Below are positions 11,343-19,665 of a stretch of DNA of 49,837 nt, piece by piece. A program made the translations under genes and the position numbers. The stretch covers positions 95,001 to 144,837 of the forward strand of contig SRJI02000007.1 of NCBI GenBank assembly GCA_005473895.2. The letters run 5' to 3'. How positions within the stretch are numbered: position 1 is the first letter of the stretch; the number at the start of each line of letters is the position of its first letter. The DNA is from Carideicomes alvinocaridis (lineage in GTDB: Bacteria > Pseudomonadota > Alphaproteobacteria > Rhodobacterales > Rhodobacteraceae). The notes beneath the pieces are model-generated. The model was not told where the DNA came from and searched no databases. It saw only the letters and a list, made by a program, of their open reading frames with translations.

Positions 11343-11449
11343 GCGGCCCCACGCCCTGATCGCGGGGCATGAGGCCGGACGGGTCCGGGCGGCGCAGTCG
11401 CCCGGTGCCGGCCCTTCGGACCTTTTCCAATGAGGGAGACCTTCAAGAC

Positions 11450-13489
11450 ATGAGACCTGCTATCGCCGTCCTGCTCGTGCTGCTGTCTGCCGCCCCGGCA
11501 CTGGCGGCCGGCACGCCCGACACGGTTGCGGACCAGCCGAACTACATCGCCGAGTCCGAACGCTTCCGCCTGTATTGCAATGCGAGACAGAGCGATTGCG
11601 GCGCGTCCGACAAACCTGTCGTGATGCAGCATTCGCGCGCCCTGCTCGACAATATCGAAGCGGCCTATACATGGCTCGAGGGTCTCGGGTTTCCGGTGAA
11701 GGAAAGCCACCTGGAACGGGGCTCGGACAAGAAGTTCATCTTGCGCCTCGACCCGCGGAGCGTGAGCGAGGGCGGCTGCGCGGCAGATGCCTGCACGGAT
11801 GTGAGCGGGGCCGATTCCAAGCTCCTGATCCCGACCTCGAACGCGGAAATGGCCGCGAACGACCCCTCGCTGCTGGCGCATGAGTTCGTGCATACGCTTC
11901 AGCGGGCGACCAACCTGCGCGGTTCCGAGCGCTATTGGATGGACGAAGCCACCGCGACTGCGATCGGCACCTCTTTCGGAACGAAACACGGGCAGGGCAT
12001 CGGCCTTTACGAGCCCATGCATTACATGTCCTTCGACCGGCCCTTCTACGATGTGGTGAGCGAGGGCTACGGCAACTGGGCCTATCTGCTCGGCGTCGGG
12101 CAGAACCTGGGAAGCCGCGACATGGTGGCCTACCTGGCAAAGCCGGCCTTCTTCAACATCGAGGAGGATTTTCATGGCGAGCCGCCATCGGCCGTCATGG
12201 AGCTGCTTTATGACGACGCGCTTGTCGGGGGGCTGACCTTCGATCAGGAGTTTCCGAAGTTTGTCGCGCGGATGAACAACGTCGAGCCTTCGAACCATCC
12301 CGACGAGACCGCCTATCACTATTATGCCGAGATCGAGGACCACACGGTCAGCGTTCCCGCGACCGACACCCCCCATGAGCAACGCATCGAGGGCTCTGCG
12401 CTGACCTATGCCGCGGCGCCGATGAGGCTGAAGCTGAAGGTCACGGCGGAGCCTGACGCGGAGCCGCGCGACACGCTCATGATGGTCGACCTGGAAGTGA
12501 TTTCGGGAAGCCCGCTCGACGATCTCACGTTGATCAACGAGCACAAGATGGCGGATCAGCCGCTGCACGAAACGCTGATGCTCGACGGCTCCCATCCGCC
12601 CGAAGAACTGGGCTTCGTCCGTGTGGTCAACGCCCCCGACGCCGCGCACGGCGAGGCGACCGCCAACACGTTCGAGCTGGAGGTCCGCGCGCGGCCGATC
12701 AGCCTCGACCCGCCGGGATGTCTGCGCGTGGGAGAGCCGGCGGTCTTCGGGGCGCGCGGCTTTGCCCCCGACGAGGCATCGAACTGGCGGCTCGAAACGG
12801 ATAACGGCACCACCAACGGCCTCGGCATCACGCCGGCCCGCGCCGGGCAGGTCAACGTCACGCTCGCCATCGACAGCCCCGTGACGCGCGGTGCGACCGG
12901 CATCGACCCGGTGGACCCCGCGACCACCCGCGTGGATCTGGGACGCTTCGAGGTGGCCGAAAAGGATTGCATGGTCCGACTGACGATGGGGCCGGCCCAG
13001 GCCACCTACACCCCCGACGGATCCTATACGGAGTACAAGGCGCCTGGCGGGAGGGCCCTCTATTTCAAGGAGAACGACGTCGCGATCTACAGACAATCCG
13101 GCTGGATGCAAATCCCGCCACAGGCCAAGCAGATGATGATCGGCAGCATCTCGGGGAGCCCGCTGATAGGCGGGGTCATCCAGGGGCCGTTGTCCGACGG
13201 TGCGAAGGCAGAGGCGATCCTGCCCGCCATGCCCAAGGAATTCTCCATGCGCTTTTCCTGGAAGAACATCCGCAACGCGACCCGGCTTGCCGGCAAGACC
13301 CCGCAGCGCAGCGCTGCACCCTGCCCCGATGGCGGCAAGGGATGCACGAAGACGGTCTTCCGGATGGGAGGTCACGCCATCCCGATCATCTATGATGCGC
13401 AGGACCGCCCCGTTCACATGACGTTTCAGAAACAGCCGGTCGAATTCGCATATGGCACCTGGCCCATCCGCCGTCCGCCGGGGTGGTAG
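11450..13489 (+). CDS. secreted gluzincin-type zinc metallopeptidase, uncharacterised family
   Basis: The 679-aa protein has a signal peptide (1-20, AIAVLLVLLSAAPALAA). The zinc motif HEFVH spans 144-148 (LLAHEFVHTLQ) and the likely third ligand is E166 in MDEATAT, 18 residues downstream. This HExxH...E layout is that of gluzincins (clan MA(E)). Beyond about residue 330 there are beta-rich segments (APMRLKLKVTAEP, FELEVRARPISL, VNVTLAIDSPV) that look Ig/carbohydrate-binding-like, and two cysteine pairs (C43/C50, C110/C115) that may form disulfides. The ATG at 11450 begins the signal peptide; the reading frame is open further upstream, but that part lacks signal-peptide character. It is the last of five same-strand envelope genes. 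Catalytic residues are intact; the substrate is unknown. Confidence 0.82.
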   Translation: MRPAIAVLLVLLSAAPALAAGTPDTVADQPNYIAESERFRLYCNARQSDCGASDKPVVMQHSRALLDNIEAAYTWLEGLGFPVKESHLERGSDKKFILRLDPRSVSEGGCAADACTDVSGADSKLLIPTSNAEMAANDPSLLAHEFVHTLQRATNLRGSERYWMDEATATAIGTSFGTKHGQGIGLYEPMHYMSFDRPFYDVVSEGYGNWAYLLGVGQNLGSRDMVAYLAKPAFFNIEEDFHGEPPSAVMELLYDDALVGGLTFDQEFPKFVARMNNVEPSNHPDETAYHYYAEIEDHTVSVPATDTPHEQRIEGSALTYAAAPMRLKLKVTAEPDAEPRDTLMMVDLEVISGSPLDDLTLINEHKMADQPLHETLMLDGSHPPEELGFVRVVNAPDAAHGEATANTFELEVRARPISLDPPGCLRVGEPAVFGARGFAPDEASNWRLETDNGTTNGLGITPARAGQVNVTLAIDSPVTRGATGIDPVDPATTRVDLGRFEVAEKDCMVRLTMGPAQATYTPDGSYTEYKAPGGRALYFKENDVAIYRQSGWMQIPPQAKQMMIGSISGSPLIGGVIQGPLSDGAKAEAILPAMPKEFSMRFSWKNIRNATRLAGKTPQRSAAPCPDGGKGCTKTVFRMGGHAIPIIYDAQDRPVHMTFQKQPVEFAYGTWPIRRPPGW

Positions 13490-13778
13490 CGCGACCGAGA
13501 GCGGCACAAGCGGCTTCGGGACGAGCAAGGTCTTGAAGCCGCTTCCGCGACGCGGACATGACGAGACGAATGACGACACGAGCGGGAGGCGATTCCACGC
13601 CCTTACTCGCAGGCATGAAGCTGTCTGAAGCCGTGGGTAGGTCGACCTGTACGTGAAGGAAGCCGGGGAAAATCTGCCGCGTGGACCCGGTGGATTTCGC
13701 GACGTCCGGGATGCACGCCGGCACGTCGCCCCTCGGACTCGCCCGCAGGCCGTACACAACGATGTTCCAAGGGGGAAT
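13490..13778. other. intergenic stretch, no gene seen
   Basis: These 289 bp lie between the metallopeptidase stop and the convergent tRNA-Ala gene. Short open frames on either strand show no recognisable motif and no convincing ribosome-binding site. I see no T-run terminator, no repeat of the tRNA 3' end and no integrase remnant. Confidence 0.6.
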
Positions 13779-13854
<76 letters not shown>

Positions 13855-13942
13855 ATCGCGATCGGCCCCGTGGGGCCGTGCGCCGCTATCTAGGCAAACA
13901 ATCGGGCGGGTTCAAGCAGAAAAACACCCGCCCGAGGGCCCG

Positions 13943-14263
13943 TCAGTCCTCGTCTTCCGAGGACACGTCCGCGATCTCGTCGAGGGAGACGTTGTCGTCA
14001 TCCTCGTCGTCGTCGAGCAGATCGTCGTCGAGATCCACATCGACTTCTTCATCGTCTTCCAGGACCGACTCGTCGTTGGATTTCGCCTTGGACTTGGCGG
14101 TCGCCGAATCCTCGGCATCGGCCGAGATCATGCGGCTTTTCCCGGTCTCGAGATCGACGACCTCGCCCGTATAGGGACTGACGACCGGGTTCTGGTTCAG
14201 GTCGTAGAAGCGTTTGCCCGTTGTCGGACAGACGCGCTTGACGCCCCACTCTTCCTTGGGCAT
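13943..14263 (-). CDS. FYDLN acid domain protein (TIGR02300 family)
   Basis: The 106-aa protein begins MPKEEWGVKRVCPTTGKRFY and contains the family-defining FYDLN at about 19-23, then SPYTGEV. The C-terminal half is extremely acidic (EDDEEVDVDLDDDLLDDDEDDD). Two ATGs lie six nt apart; the downstream one (14263) is chosen because AAGGA is ideally spaced for it and abuts the first. The family occurs widely in Alphaproteobacteria and its function is not established; the CPTTGK...YTG segment resembles a degenerate zinc-ribbon. It lies next to tRNA-Ala and divergent from the YgjP-like peptidase gene. Confidence 0.9.
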   Translation of the reverse strand: MPKEEWGVKRVCPTTGKRFYDLNQNPVVSPYTGEVVDLETGKSRMISADAEDSATAKSKAKSNDESVLEDDEEVDVDLDDDLLDDDEDDDNVSLDEIADVSSEDED

Positions 14264-14365
14264 TGGCATTCCTTTCGAACAATCATTCGCACTTGCCGGC
14301 GGCTTGGCGCACCTGCCATATGGACCCGGCCTTGTCAAAGGCTTTGACCGCCTGATGATGCGCAT

Positions 14366-15055
14366 ATGGTAACCAGACTTCTTCCGGGCAACCCCCCTGT
14401 TCCGCTGCTGCTGCGCCGCTCTGCGCGGGCGCGCCGCATCTCGCTCAGGGTCTCGGCGCTGGACGGCCGGGTGACCCTGACCCTGCCGCGCCATGCGAGC
14501 GAGGCGGAGGCCCTGCGCTTTGCCGAGGAAAAGGGCGACTGGCTGCGCCGGCATCTCGACCGGCGGCCGGAAGAGGTGCGCCTGGCTCACGGCGCGTCGC
14601 TGCCGCTGGAGGGGCGCGAGACGCGGCTCGTGGCGGGCCGGGGCCGGGCGGTCATGCTGGAGGGTGCGACACTGGCGGTGCCGGGCGATCCCGAGGGTGC
14701 CGGCCCGCGGCTGCGCGGCTGGCTCAAGGCGCGGGCGCGGGACCGGCTGGTGGAGGCCTGCGACCGCCACGCGGCGCGGCTGGGCCAGGGCTATGACCGG
14801 ATCACCCTGCGCGACACCCGCTCACGCTGGGGCTCGTGCTCGTCGACGGGGGGCCTGAGCTTTTCCTGGCGGCTGATCATGGCGCCGCCGGAGATCCTCG
14901 ACTACGTGGCCGCCCACGAAGTGGCGCACCTGGCCGAGATGAACCACTCCCCGGCCTTCTGGCGGGTGGTGGAGCGGCTCTACGGCCCGCACCGCGAGGC
15001 CCGCTCCTGGCTGCGGCAGGAGGGGCCCGCGCTGCACCGCTACCGGTTCGACTAG
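14366..15055 (+). CDS. YgjP-like M48-family metallopeptidase
   Basis: The 229-aa protein carries the zinc motif HEVAH at 184-188 with a third histidine H194 (HEVAHLAEMNHSPAFW), and the upstream signature TRSRWGSCSSTGGLSFSWRL (about 151-170). These are typical of YgjP/DUF45 (SprT-like fold) proteins. It has no signal peptide and is probably cytoplasmic. Its stop codon overlaps the stop of the convergent TRAP gene in a CTAG (15052-15055). In some bacteria the homologue accompanies restriction loci; nothing of that kind is present here. Confidence 0.88.
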   Translation: MVTRLLPGNPPVPLLLRRSARARRISLRVSALDGRVTLTLPRHASEAEALRFAEEKGDWLRRHLDRRPEEVRLAHGASLPLEGRETRLVAGRGRAVMLEGATLAVPGDPEGAGPRLRGWLKARARDRLVEACDRHAARLGQGYDRITLRDTRSRWGSCSSTGGLSFSWRLIMAPPEILDYVAAHEVAHLAEMNHSPAFWRVVERLYGPHREARSWLRQEGPALHRYRFD

Positions 15056-16356
15056 TTGATCATCGTGTTCGGCAGGACCAGCGAAATCTGAGGAAAGGCG
15101 ATCAGCAGCCCCAGCGTCACCACCATCGCGATCCAGAACGGGATCACGCCGGCAAAGATCCGGCCCAGAGGCACGTCGCGCGCCACCGACTTCACGATGA
15201 ACACGTTGACGCCGACCGGGGGCGAGATCAGCCCCATCTCCAGCGTCAGCACCACCAGCACGCCGAACCAGATCGGGTCGAGCCCGAGATCGGTGATCAC
15301 CGGGAAGAAGATCGGCATCGACAGGACCAGCATGGCGAAGCCCTCGAGGAAGCAGCCCAGCACGAGGTAGCACAGCAGGATCACGATCAGGATCCCGACC
15401 GCCGGGAAGGGCAGGCCCTCCAGCACGGTGCCGATGTAGTCGGGGATGTGGCTGAGCGCGAGGAAGGGGTTGATCATGTGCGCCGAGATCAGGATCAGCA
15501 TCACCGCCGCCGTGGTCACGACGGAGGACCGTCCCGCTTCCCACAGGCCGCGCAGGCTCAGCCGGCCCTGCAGCGCGCCGATCAGGATGACGAGGCCGGC
15601 GCCCACCGCCGCCGCCTCCACGGGGGAGAAGAAGCCGCCGTAGATGCCGCCGATGGTCAGCAGGATCACCAGCAGGATCGGCGCCGCGCCCATCGTCGCG
15701 CCGAGCTTTTCGCGCAGGGTGTGGCGCGGACCGGCGGGGCCGAGCTTGGGGTTGATCCAGCACAGCAGCGACACGGTCAGGACGAACATCACCAGCAGCA
15801 GGATGCCCGGCAGCACGCCGGCAAGGAACAGGCGCCCGATCGATTCCTGCGCGAGAATGGCGTAGATCACGAAGCCGGTCGACGGCGGGATCAGGATCCC
15901 CAGCGTGCCGCCCGCCGCCACCGCGCCGGTGGAAAGCCGCGTGTCGTAGTCGAAGCGGTCCATCTCGGCCAGGGACACCTTGCCCATCGTCAGGGCCGAG
16001 GCCACGGAAGAGCCCGAGAGCGCCGCGAAGCCGCCGCAGCCGATGACGGTCGCCGAGGCCAGCCCGCCGCGCACCGAGCCGATCAGCGCATAGGCGGCGT
16101 CGTAAAGCCGCCGGCTCATGCCGGTCTCGGTCGCGACGTTGCCCATCAGGATGAAGAGCGGCACGACCACCAGCTCGGCCGAGGAGGCGAGGGTGAAGCT
16201 TTCGGAGGCCATGAGCGACATCGCCGCGTTGAAGCCGTTGAGAAGGGTGACGCCGATGAATCCCACGGCGAACATGGCAAAGGCCACGGGAATGCGCAGG
16301 GCAAGCAGCACCAGCAGCGCGCCCATGCCGGTCAGGCCGATGGCGACATCACTCAT
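15052..16356 (-). CDS. TRAP transporter large permease (DctM family)
   Basis: The 434-aa protein has about 12 hydrophobic segments and DctM signatures: VGLTGMGALLVLLALRIPVA-like N-terminus, GNVATETGMSRRLYDAAYALIG, CGGFAALSGSSVASALTMG, LGILIPPSTGFVIYAIL, and TLEMGLISPPVGVNVFIVKS near the C-terminus. It forms the Na+-driven transport channel with the small permease. Its start overlaps the DctQ stop by 8 nt. It is the last gene of the demethylase-TRAP operon. Confidence 0.95.
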   Translation of the reverse strand: MSDVAIGLTGMGALLVLLALRIPVAFAMFAVGFIGVTLLNGFNAAMSLMASESFTLASSAELVVVPLFILMGNVATETGMSRRLYDAAYALIGSVRGGLASATVIGCGGFAALSGSSVASALTMGKVSLAEMDRFDYDTRLSTGAVAAGGTLGILIPPSTGFVIYAILAQESIGRLFLAGVLPGILLLVMFVLTVSLLCWINPKLGPAGPRHTLREKLGATMGAAPILLVILLTIGGIYGGFFSPVEAAAVGAGLVILIGALQGRLSLRGLWEAGRSSVVTTAAVMLILISAHMINPFLALSHIPDYIGTVLEGLPFPAVGILIVILLCYLVLGCFLEGFAMLVLSMPIFFPVITDLGLDPIWFGVLVVLTLEMGLISPPVGVNVFIVKSVARDVPLGRIFAGVIPFWIAMVVTLGLLIAFPQISLVLPNTMIN

Positions 16357-16846
16357 AATCGGGGCTCCGCTTGCCCAGGGCCGAATCCAGCGCGCGCAGC
16401 AGCATGGCGAGCGCGGTGATCAGTGACATCACGACCACGAAGTACTGGAACCATGCCTTGGGTAGGTAAAGGATGTTGGTGGCGAGGTTCAGCATCCGCG
16501 ACAGCGCGGCGCTTTCCCAGACCGTCCAGGCGATGCCGGCAAAGACGACGGCCCCCAGCAGCGGGGCGATCACGTCCCCGGCCCGGAGCATCCAGGCGGG
16601 CATCGCGCGTTCGAAGAGGTCGATGTTGATGTGGCCGTTCAGACGGTCGCAGATGGCCATACCGCCGAAGACGACCAGCACCATGGACATCTGCGTGACG
16701 TCCTGCGCCCCCCGGAGGGGAGCGCCGAAGTAGCGGCCGATCACATCGACGACGATCACCAGCACCTCGGCAAGCAGCCCGAGTGTGCCGACGAATGCGG
16801 ACAGGCTCACCAGCCTGTCCGCCCAGCGCCAGATGAAATCGCGCAT
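16349..16846 (-). CDS. TRAP transporter small permease (DctQ family)
   Basis: The 165-aa protein has four predicted TM segments (about 12-33, 46-68, 86-108, 127-148) and the family motif VIGRYFGAPLRGAQDVTQMS, then GHINIDLFERAMP. It pairs with the adjacent DctM. Only 7 nt separate it from the DctP stop, so the three TRAP genes form one transcription unit. Confidence 0.94.
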   Translation of the reverse strand: MRDFIWRWADRLVSLSAFVGTLGLLAEVLVIVVDVIGRYFGAPLRGAQDVTQMSMVLVVFGGMAICDRLNGHINIDLFERAMPAWMLRAGDVIAPLLGAVVFAGIAWTVWESAALSRMLNLATNILYLPKAWFQYFVVVMSLITALAMLLRALDSALGKRSPDYE

Positions 16847-16853
16847 TGCCGCC

Positions 16854-17846
16854 TTACTCGGAGGTCGCGGTCATCGCGTCGAGCGTGGCCTGCCCGCCGT
16901 CGATGCTGTCCACGATCTGCTGGGTGACCGGCTCGGTCAGCTCGCCGAAGGCGGCGGCTTCCTCGTCGGACAGCTCGATCACGGTCTTGTCCGGGTTGTC
17001 CTTGAGCATCTGGATGACTTCCTTGGCCTTGGCGTTCCAGCCATCCTCGGCGCTCTTGGACAGTTTGCGGCCGCTATTGTCGTCGATCGCCTTCTTCTGG
17101 TCGTCGGGCAGGCTGTCGTACTTGGCCTGGTTCATGACGAGGTAGAAGGAGATCTGGCCCAGCGGCGCGCCGATCGTGTACTTGCTGGCAACTTCGTTCA
17201 GCTTGAAGTCACCGATGGCGGAAGAGCCGGTGACCACGCCGTCGATCAGCCCGGTCTGCAGCGCGTTGTAAAGCTCGCCCGCGGGCATCTGCACCGGGGT
17301 CGCGCCAAGCGCTTCGATCACCGCGGCCGCGGCAGAGCCGGAGACGCGCATCTTCAGGCCCTTCAGGTCCTCCGGCGTGCGGATTTCCTTGTCCTTCATG
17401 ATGAAGACGTTGGGCTCGGCCAGCCAGAGCGCCAGCGGCTTGGTGCCGGGGAATTCGCTCTTGAGGTTCTCCTCGTAGGCGTCCCAGATCACGTCGTAGC
17501 CGCCCTTGCCCTCGGGTTTCACGCCCGGCAGCTCGGAGATCATGGTCTTGGGGAATTGCGACGAGGTATAGCCCGGCAGACCCCAGGTGATGTCGGCCAC
17601 GCCCTGCACGGCGCGCACGTATTGCTCCAGCGGGCCCGCGCCCAGTTCGCCGCCCGGGTAGACGTCGATGGTCAGCGCGCCGTCGGTCTGTTCCTCGACG
17701 CCGTTCTTCAGCGGCATCACTGTGGATTCCGTGAGCGTGTGCTGCGGTGGCACCCAGTGCGCCAGCTTCAGCGTCTCGGCCAGCGCCGGGGCGGCGGTGC
17801 CGAGGGCGACGGCCAGCGCCGTCCCGATCATGGTCTTGTGAAACAT
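16854..17846 (-). CDS. TRAP transporter periplasmic substrate-binding protein (DctP family)
   Basis: The 330-aa protein has a signal peptide (about 1-23, TALAVALGTAAPALA-E). The start at 17846 follows GGGAGG; the reading frame is open further upstream but that part is not signal-like. DctP features include LKLAHWVPPQHTLTE, the domain-hinge region PEDLKGLKMRVSGSAAAAV with the carboxylate-binding Arg (MRVSG), and ELYNALQTGLIDGV. The family binds organic acids in the periplasm. Its downstream position after a LigM-like demethylase gene suggests a methylated or aromatic carboxylate, but the specificity cannot be read from sequence alone. Confidence 0.94.
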   Translation of the reverse strand: MFHKTMIGTALAVALGTAAPALAETLKLAHWVPPQHTLTESTVMPLKNGVEEQTDGALTIDVYPGGELGAGPLEQYVRAVQGVADITWGLPGYTSSQFPKTMISELPGVKPEGKGGYDVIWDAYEENLKSEFPGTKPLALWLAEPNVFIMKDKEIRTPEDLKGLKMRVSGSAAAAVIEALGATPVQMPAGELYNALQTGLIDGVVTGSSAIGDFKLNEVASKYTIGAPLGQISFYLVMNQAKYDSLPDDQKKAIDDNSGRKLSKSAEDGWNAKAKEVIQMLKDNPDKTVIELSDEEAAAFGELTEPVTQQIVDSIDGGQATLDAMTATSE

Positions 17847-17938
17847 TGCAAATCCTCCCAGATTTTTCGAACGGCCCCTGCTCGGGCGCCGCGGGTTCAC
17901 GTCACTGGCCGGCACCTTACGATGCGTCTCAGTGACTT

Positions 17939-17972
17939 GGAAGCCGGCAGGCCCTCCGATCTGCCGGCTTCC
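17939..17972. other. strong intergenic hairpin between demethylase and TRAP binding-protein genes
   Basis: GGAAGCCGGCAG (17939-17950) pairs perfectly over 12 bp with CTGCCGGCTTCC (17961-17972) across a 10-nt loop. On the minus-strand transcript no T-run follows, so it is not a classical terminator. It may be an mRNA-stabilising or attenuating element that raises binding-protein levels relative to the upstream gene. Confidence 0.7.
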
Positions 17973-17987
17973 GTCTTTCGTCCAGCC

Positions 17988-19397
17988 TTACGACTTGGTG
18001 CGCCAGCTGTCCGCGTAGTTCTCGCGCGCCTCGGTGGAGTAGGGGGTGGGCGACACGCGCACCCGGATCTCCGCCTGCTTGTGCGGCTCGGTCGAGGTCT
18101 TGCCGGAGCCGCCGTCGGGCTCGCCCCAGATCATGGTCAGCACGTCGCCTTCCTGCACGCTGTCGTCCACCACGCCGAGGCTGAGCAGGCAGCGCTCGTT
18201 GAAGGAGTAGCCGTTGAACATGGACATGCCGACCATCTTGTCGCCCTGCATGATCATGTCGGCCGAGGACGAGGCGTAGTTCGGCTGCGGGAAGTCGATC
18301 CACTTGTAGTTCTCTTCACCCGGCTGGAAGGCCGAGGCGATGACCTTGAGAACGTCTTCGGCGTTCCACTCGAAGGTGACCTTCTTGCGGTTCTTGCCGT
18401 CCTTCATCTTCTGGAGAGCCTCCTTGCCGATGAAGTCGTCCTTCTTCCAGCCGATGTAGAAGCCGTAGCCCAGCTCGAACGGGTTCACGTAGTAATCCGA
18501 GATGTCCTTGGACACGAAGGACCCGCCGATCGACCCGTTGGCCTCGTAGCTGTCCGCGCCGAGCCACTGGCGGTAATCCTTCATCATGCCGTCGCCGGTG
18601 TAGATCCCGGGCAGCGGCGAAGGAATCCAGCCGGATTCGAGCGTGTTGGTCGAATAGGCGCGGCTGCCGCACTGGACGAGGTTCACGTCCGCGTCCTTGG
18701 CCGCCTCGAGGATCGTCGACAGGACGTAATGCTTGTCGGCATAGGGGCCCCAGATCTCGAGGCCCGGCGCGCCGGACATGCCGTGGCGCAGCGCCTGCAC
18801 CTTCTTGTTGCCCACGTTGATCCAGTCGACGTGGAAGAACTTGATGTCCGGCACCGGGCCGCCGTTCATCTTTTCGAAGATCTTCGGCGCGTCGGGGCCC
18901 TGGATCTGGAAGCGGTAATGCGTGCGCAGGACCCGTTCGCCGTCGGGACGCGAGGGCGAGCGCGGGTCATGGTGCAGACGCACGCGCCACTTGCCGATCG
19001 CCGCCTGGAACTTGGTCCAGTTGGCGGTCGGGGCGCGGCCCACGAGGATGAACTTGTCGTCCCGCTCGCGGAAGATGATCATGTCGCCGATCACGTGGCC
19101 CGCCGGGGTCACCGGCACGAAGTGCTTGGCCCGGTTCAGGTCGAAGTTGGCAAAGCCGTTGATGCCGACATAGGCCAGGAAGGCCTCGGCGTCCGGGCCC
19201 TCGACGATCAGCTCGTCCATGTGGTGCGTCTGGTCGAACAGCACCGCGCTTTCGCGCCAGGCCCGCTGTTCGTCGCGCCAGTTCTGAAATTCCGGTGCGA
19301 CCACCGGGTAGACATACATGCCGATCTTGCTGTTGCGCAGGACCGAAACGATGTCGCCCGACTGATCCATTATGTCCTGAAGACTCGAGGCAGACAT
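17988..19397 (-). CDS. LigM-like tetrahydrofolate-dependent demethylase (GcvT fold)
   Basis: The 469-aa protein belongs to the aminomethyltransferase (GCV_T) superfamily. From memory it closely resembles the Sphingobium LigM vanillate/3-O-methylgallate O-demethylase: similar length (about 470 aa) and motifs such as RNSKIGMYVYPVVAPEFQNW, VLFDQTHHMDEL, VGRAPTANW, SPSRPDGE, RFQIQGP, LRHGMSGAPGLEIWGP, NTLESGWIPSPLPGIYTGD, IGGSFVS, SMFNGYSFNE and EPHKQAE. Such enzymes transfer a methyl group from an O- (or N- or S-) methyl substrate to tetrahydrofolate. The start at 19397 follows GGGAGG; a slightly longer frame lacks support. It is transcribed with the TRAP genes and divergently from the Rieske and GS-like genes. 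The substrate is inferred, not shown. Confidence 0.85.
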   Translation of the reverse strand: MSASSLQDIMDQSGDIVSVLRNSKIGMYVYPVVAPEFQNWRDEQRAWRESAVLFDQTHHMDELIVEGPDAEAFLAYVGINGFANFDLNRAKHFVPVTPAGHVIGDMIIFRERDDKFILVGRAPTANWTKFQAAIGKWRVRLHHDPRSPSRPDGERVLRTHYRFQIQGPDAPKIFEKMNGGPVPDIKFFHVDWINVGNKKVQALRHGMSGAPGLEIWGPYADKHYVLSTILEAAKDADVNLVQCGSRAYSTNTLESGWIPSPLPGIYTGDGMMKDYRQWLGADSYEANGSIGGSFVSKDISDYYVNPFELGYGFYIGWKKDDFIGKEALQKMKDGKNRKKVTFEWNAEDVLKVIASAFQPGEENYKWIDFPQPNYASSSADMIMQGDKMVGMSMFNGYSFNERCLLSLGVVDDSVQEGDVLTMIWGEPDGGSGKTSTEPHKQAEIRVRVSPTPYSTEARENYADSWRTKS

Positions 19398-19423
19398 TCG
19401 CTTTCCTCCCAAACTCTGTCACT

Positions 19424-19435
19424 CATGTATACATG
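19424..19435. promoter_or_regulatory. candidate operator: 12-bp perfect palindrome
   Basis: CATGTATACATG is a perfect palindrome within the 268-bp divergent region between the demethylase and Rieske genes. Its core TGTATACA resembles operators of GntR-type regulators (for example MatR-like sites, recalled from memory). It lies 26 nt upstream of the demethylase start. No regulator gene sits in the cluster, so the cognate protein would be encoded elsewhere. Confidence 0.5.
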
Positions 19436-19503
19436 GATTTACGATTCCTGCCCGAAAGGCAAGCGGAATGGCGTGAAATTGCGCAGTTCGGGCCGTGTAG
19501 TGA

Positions 19504-19511
19504 ATACATGG
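19504..19511. promoter_or_regulatory. second ATACATGG element, possible half-site
   Basis: ATACATGG here repeats exactly the right part of the palindrome (ATACATGG at 19429-19436), 75 bp away and in the same orientation. It could be a half-operator serving the divergent plus-strand genes. Confidence 0.35.
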
Positions 19512-19665
19512 TACCGCGCAAACGCCCGTCATCCGGGAATTTTTCGGCAGCCATGCCGCCCTGGCGGCGAAAGCGACGTGTCGGGGTCGCGCGCGCGGCG
19601 AGGCGGCTTGCGCAGATCGACGCGCTGCGCGTAGGCTCCGCCCCGTAAAGGACGAGGAGGCAGCC

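Noticed and set aside
11162-13759. An 865-codon minus-strand frame opposite the metallopeptidase
   Set aside because: Same reason: the plus strand has a signal peptide, an HExxH motif and co-directional neighbours; the antisense product has no recognisable fold.
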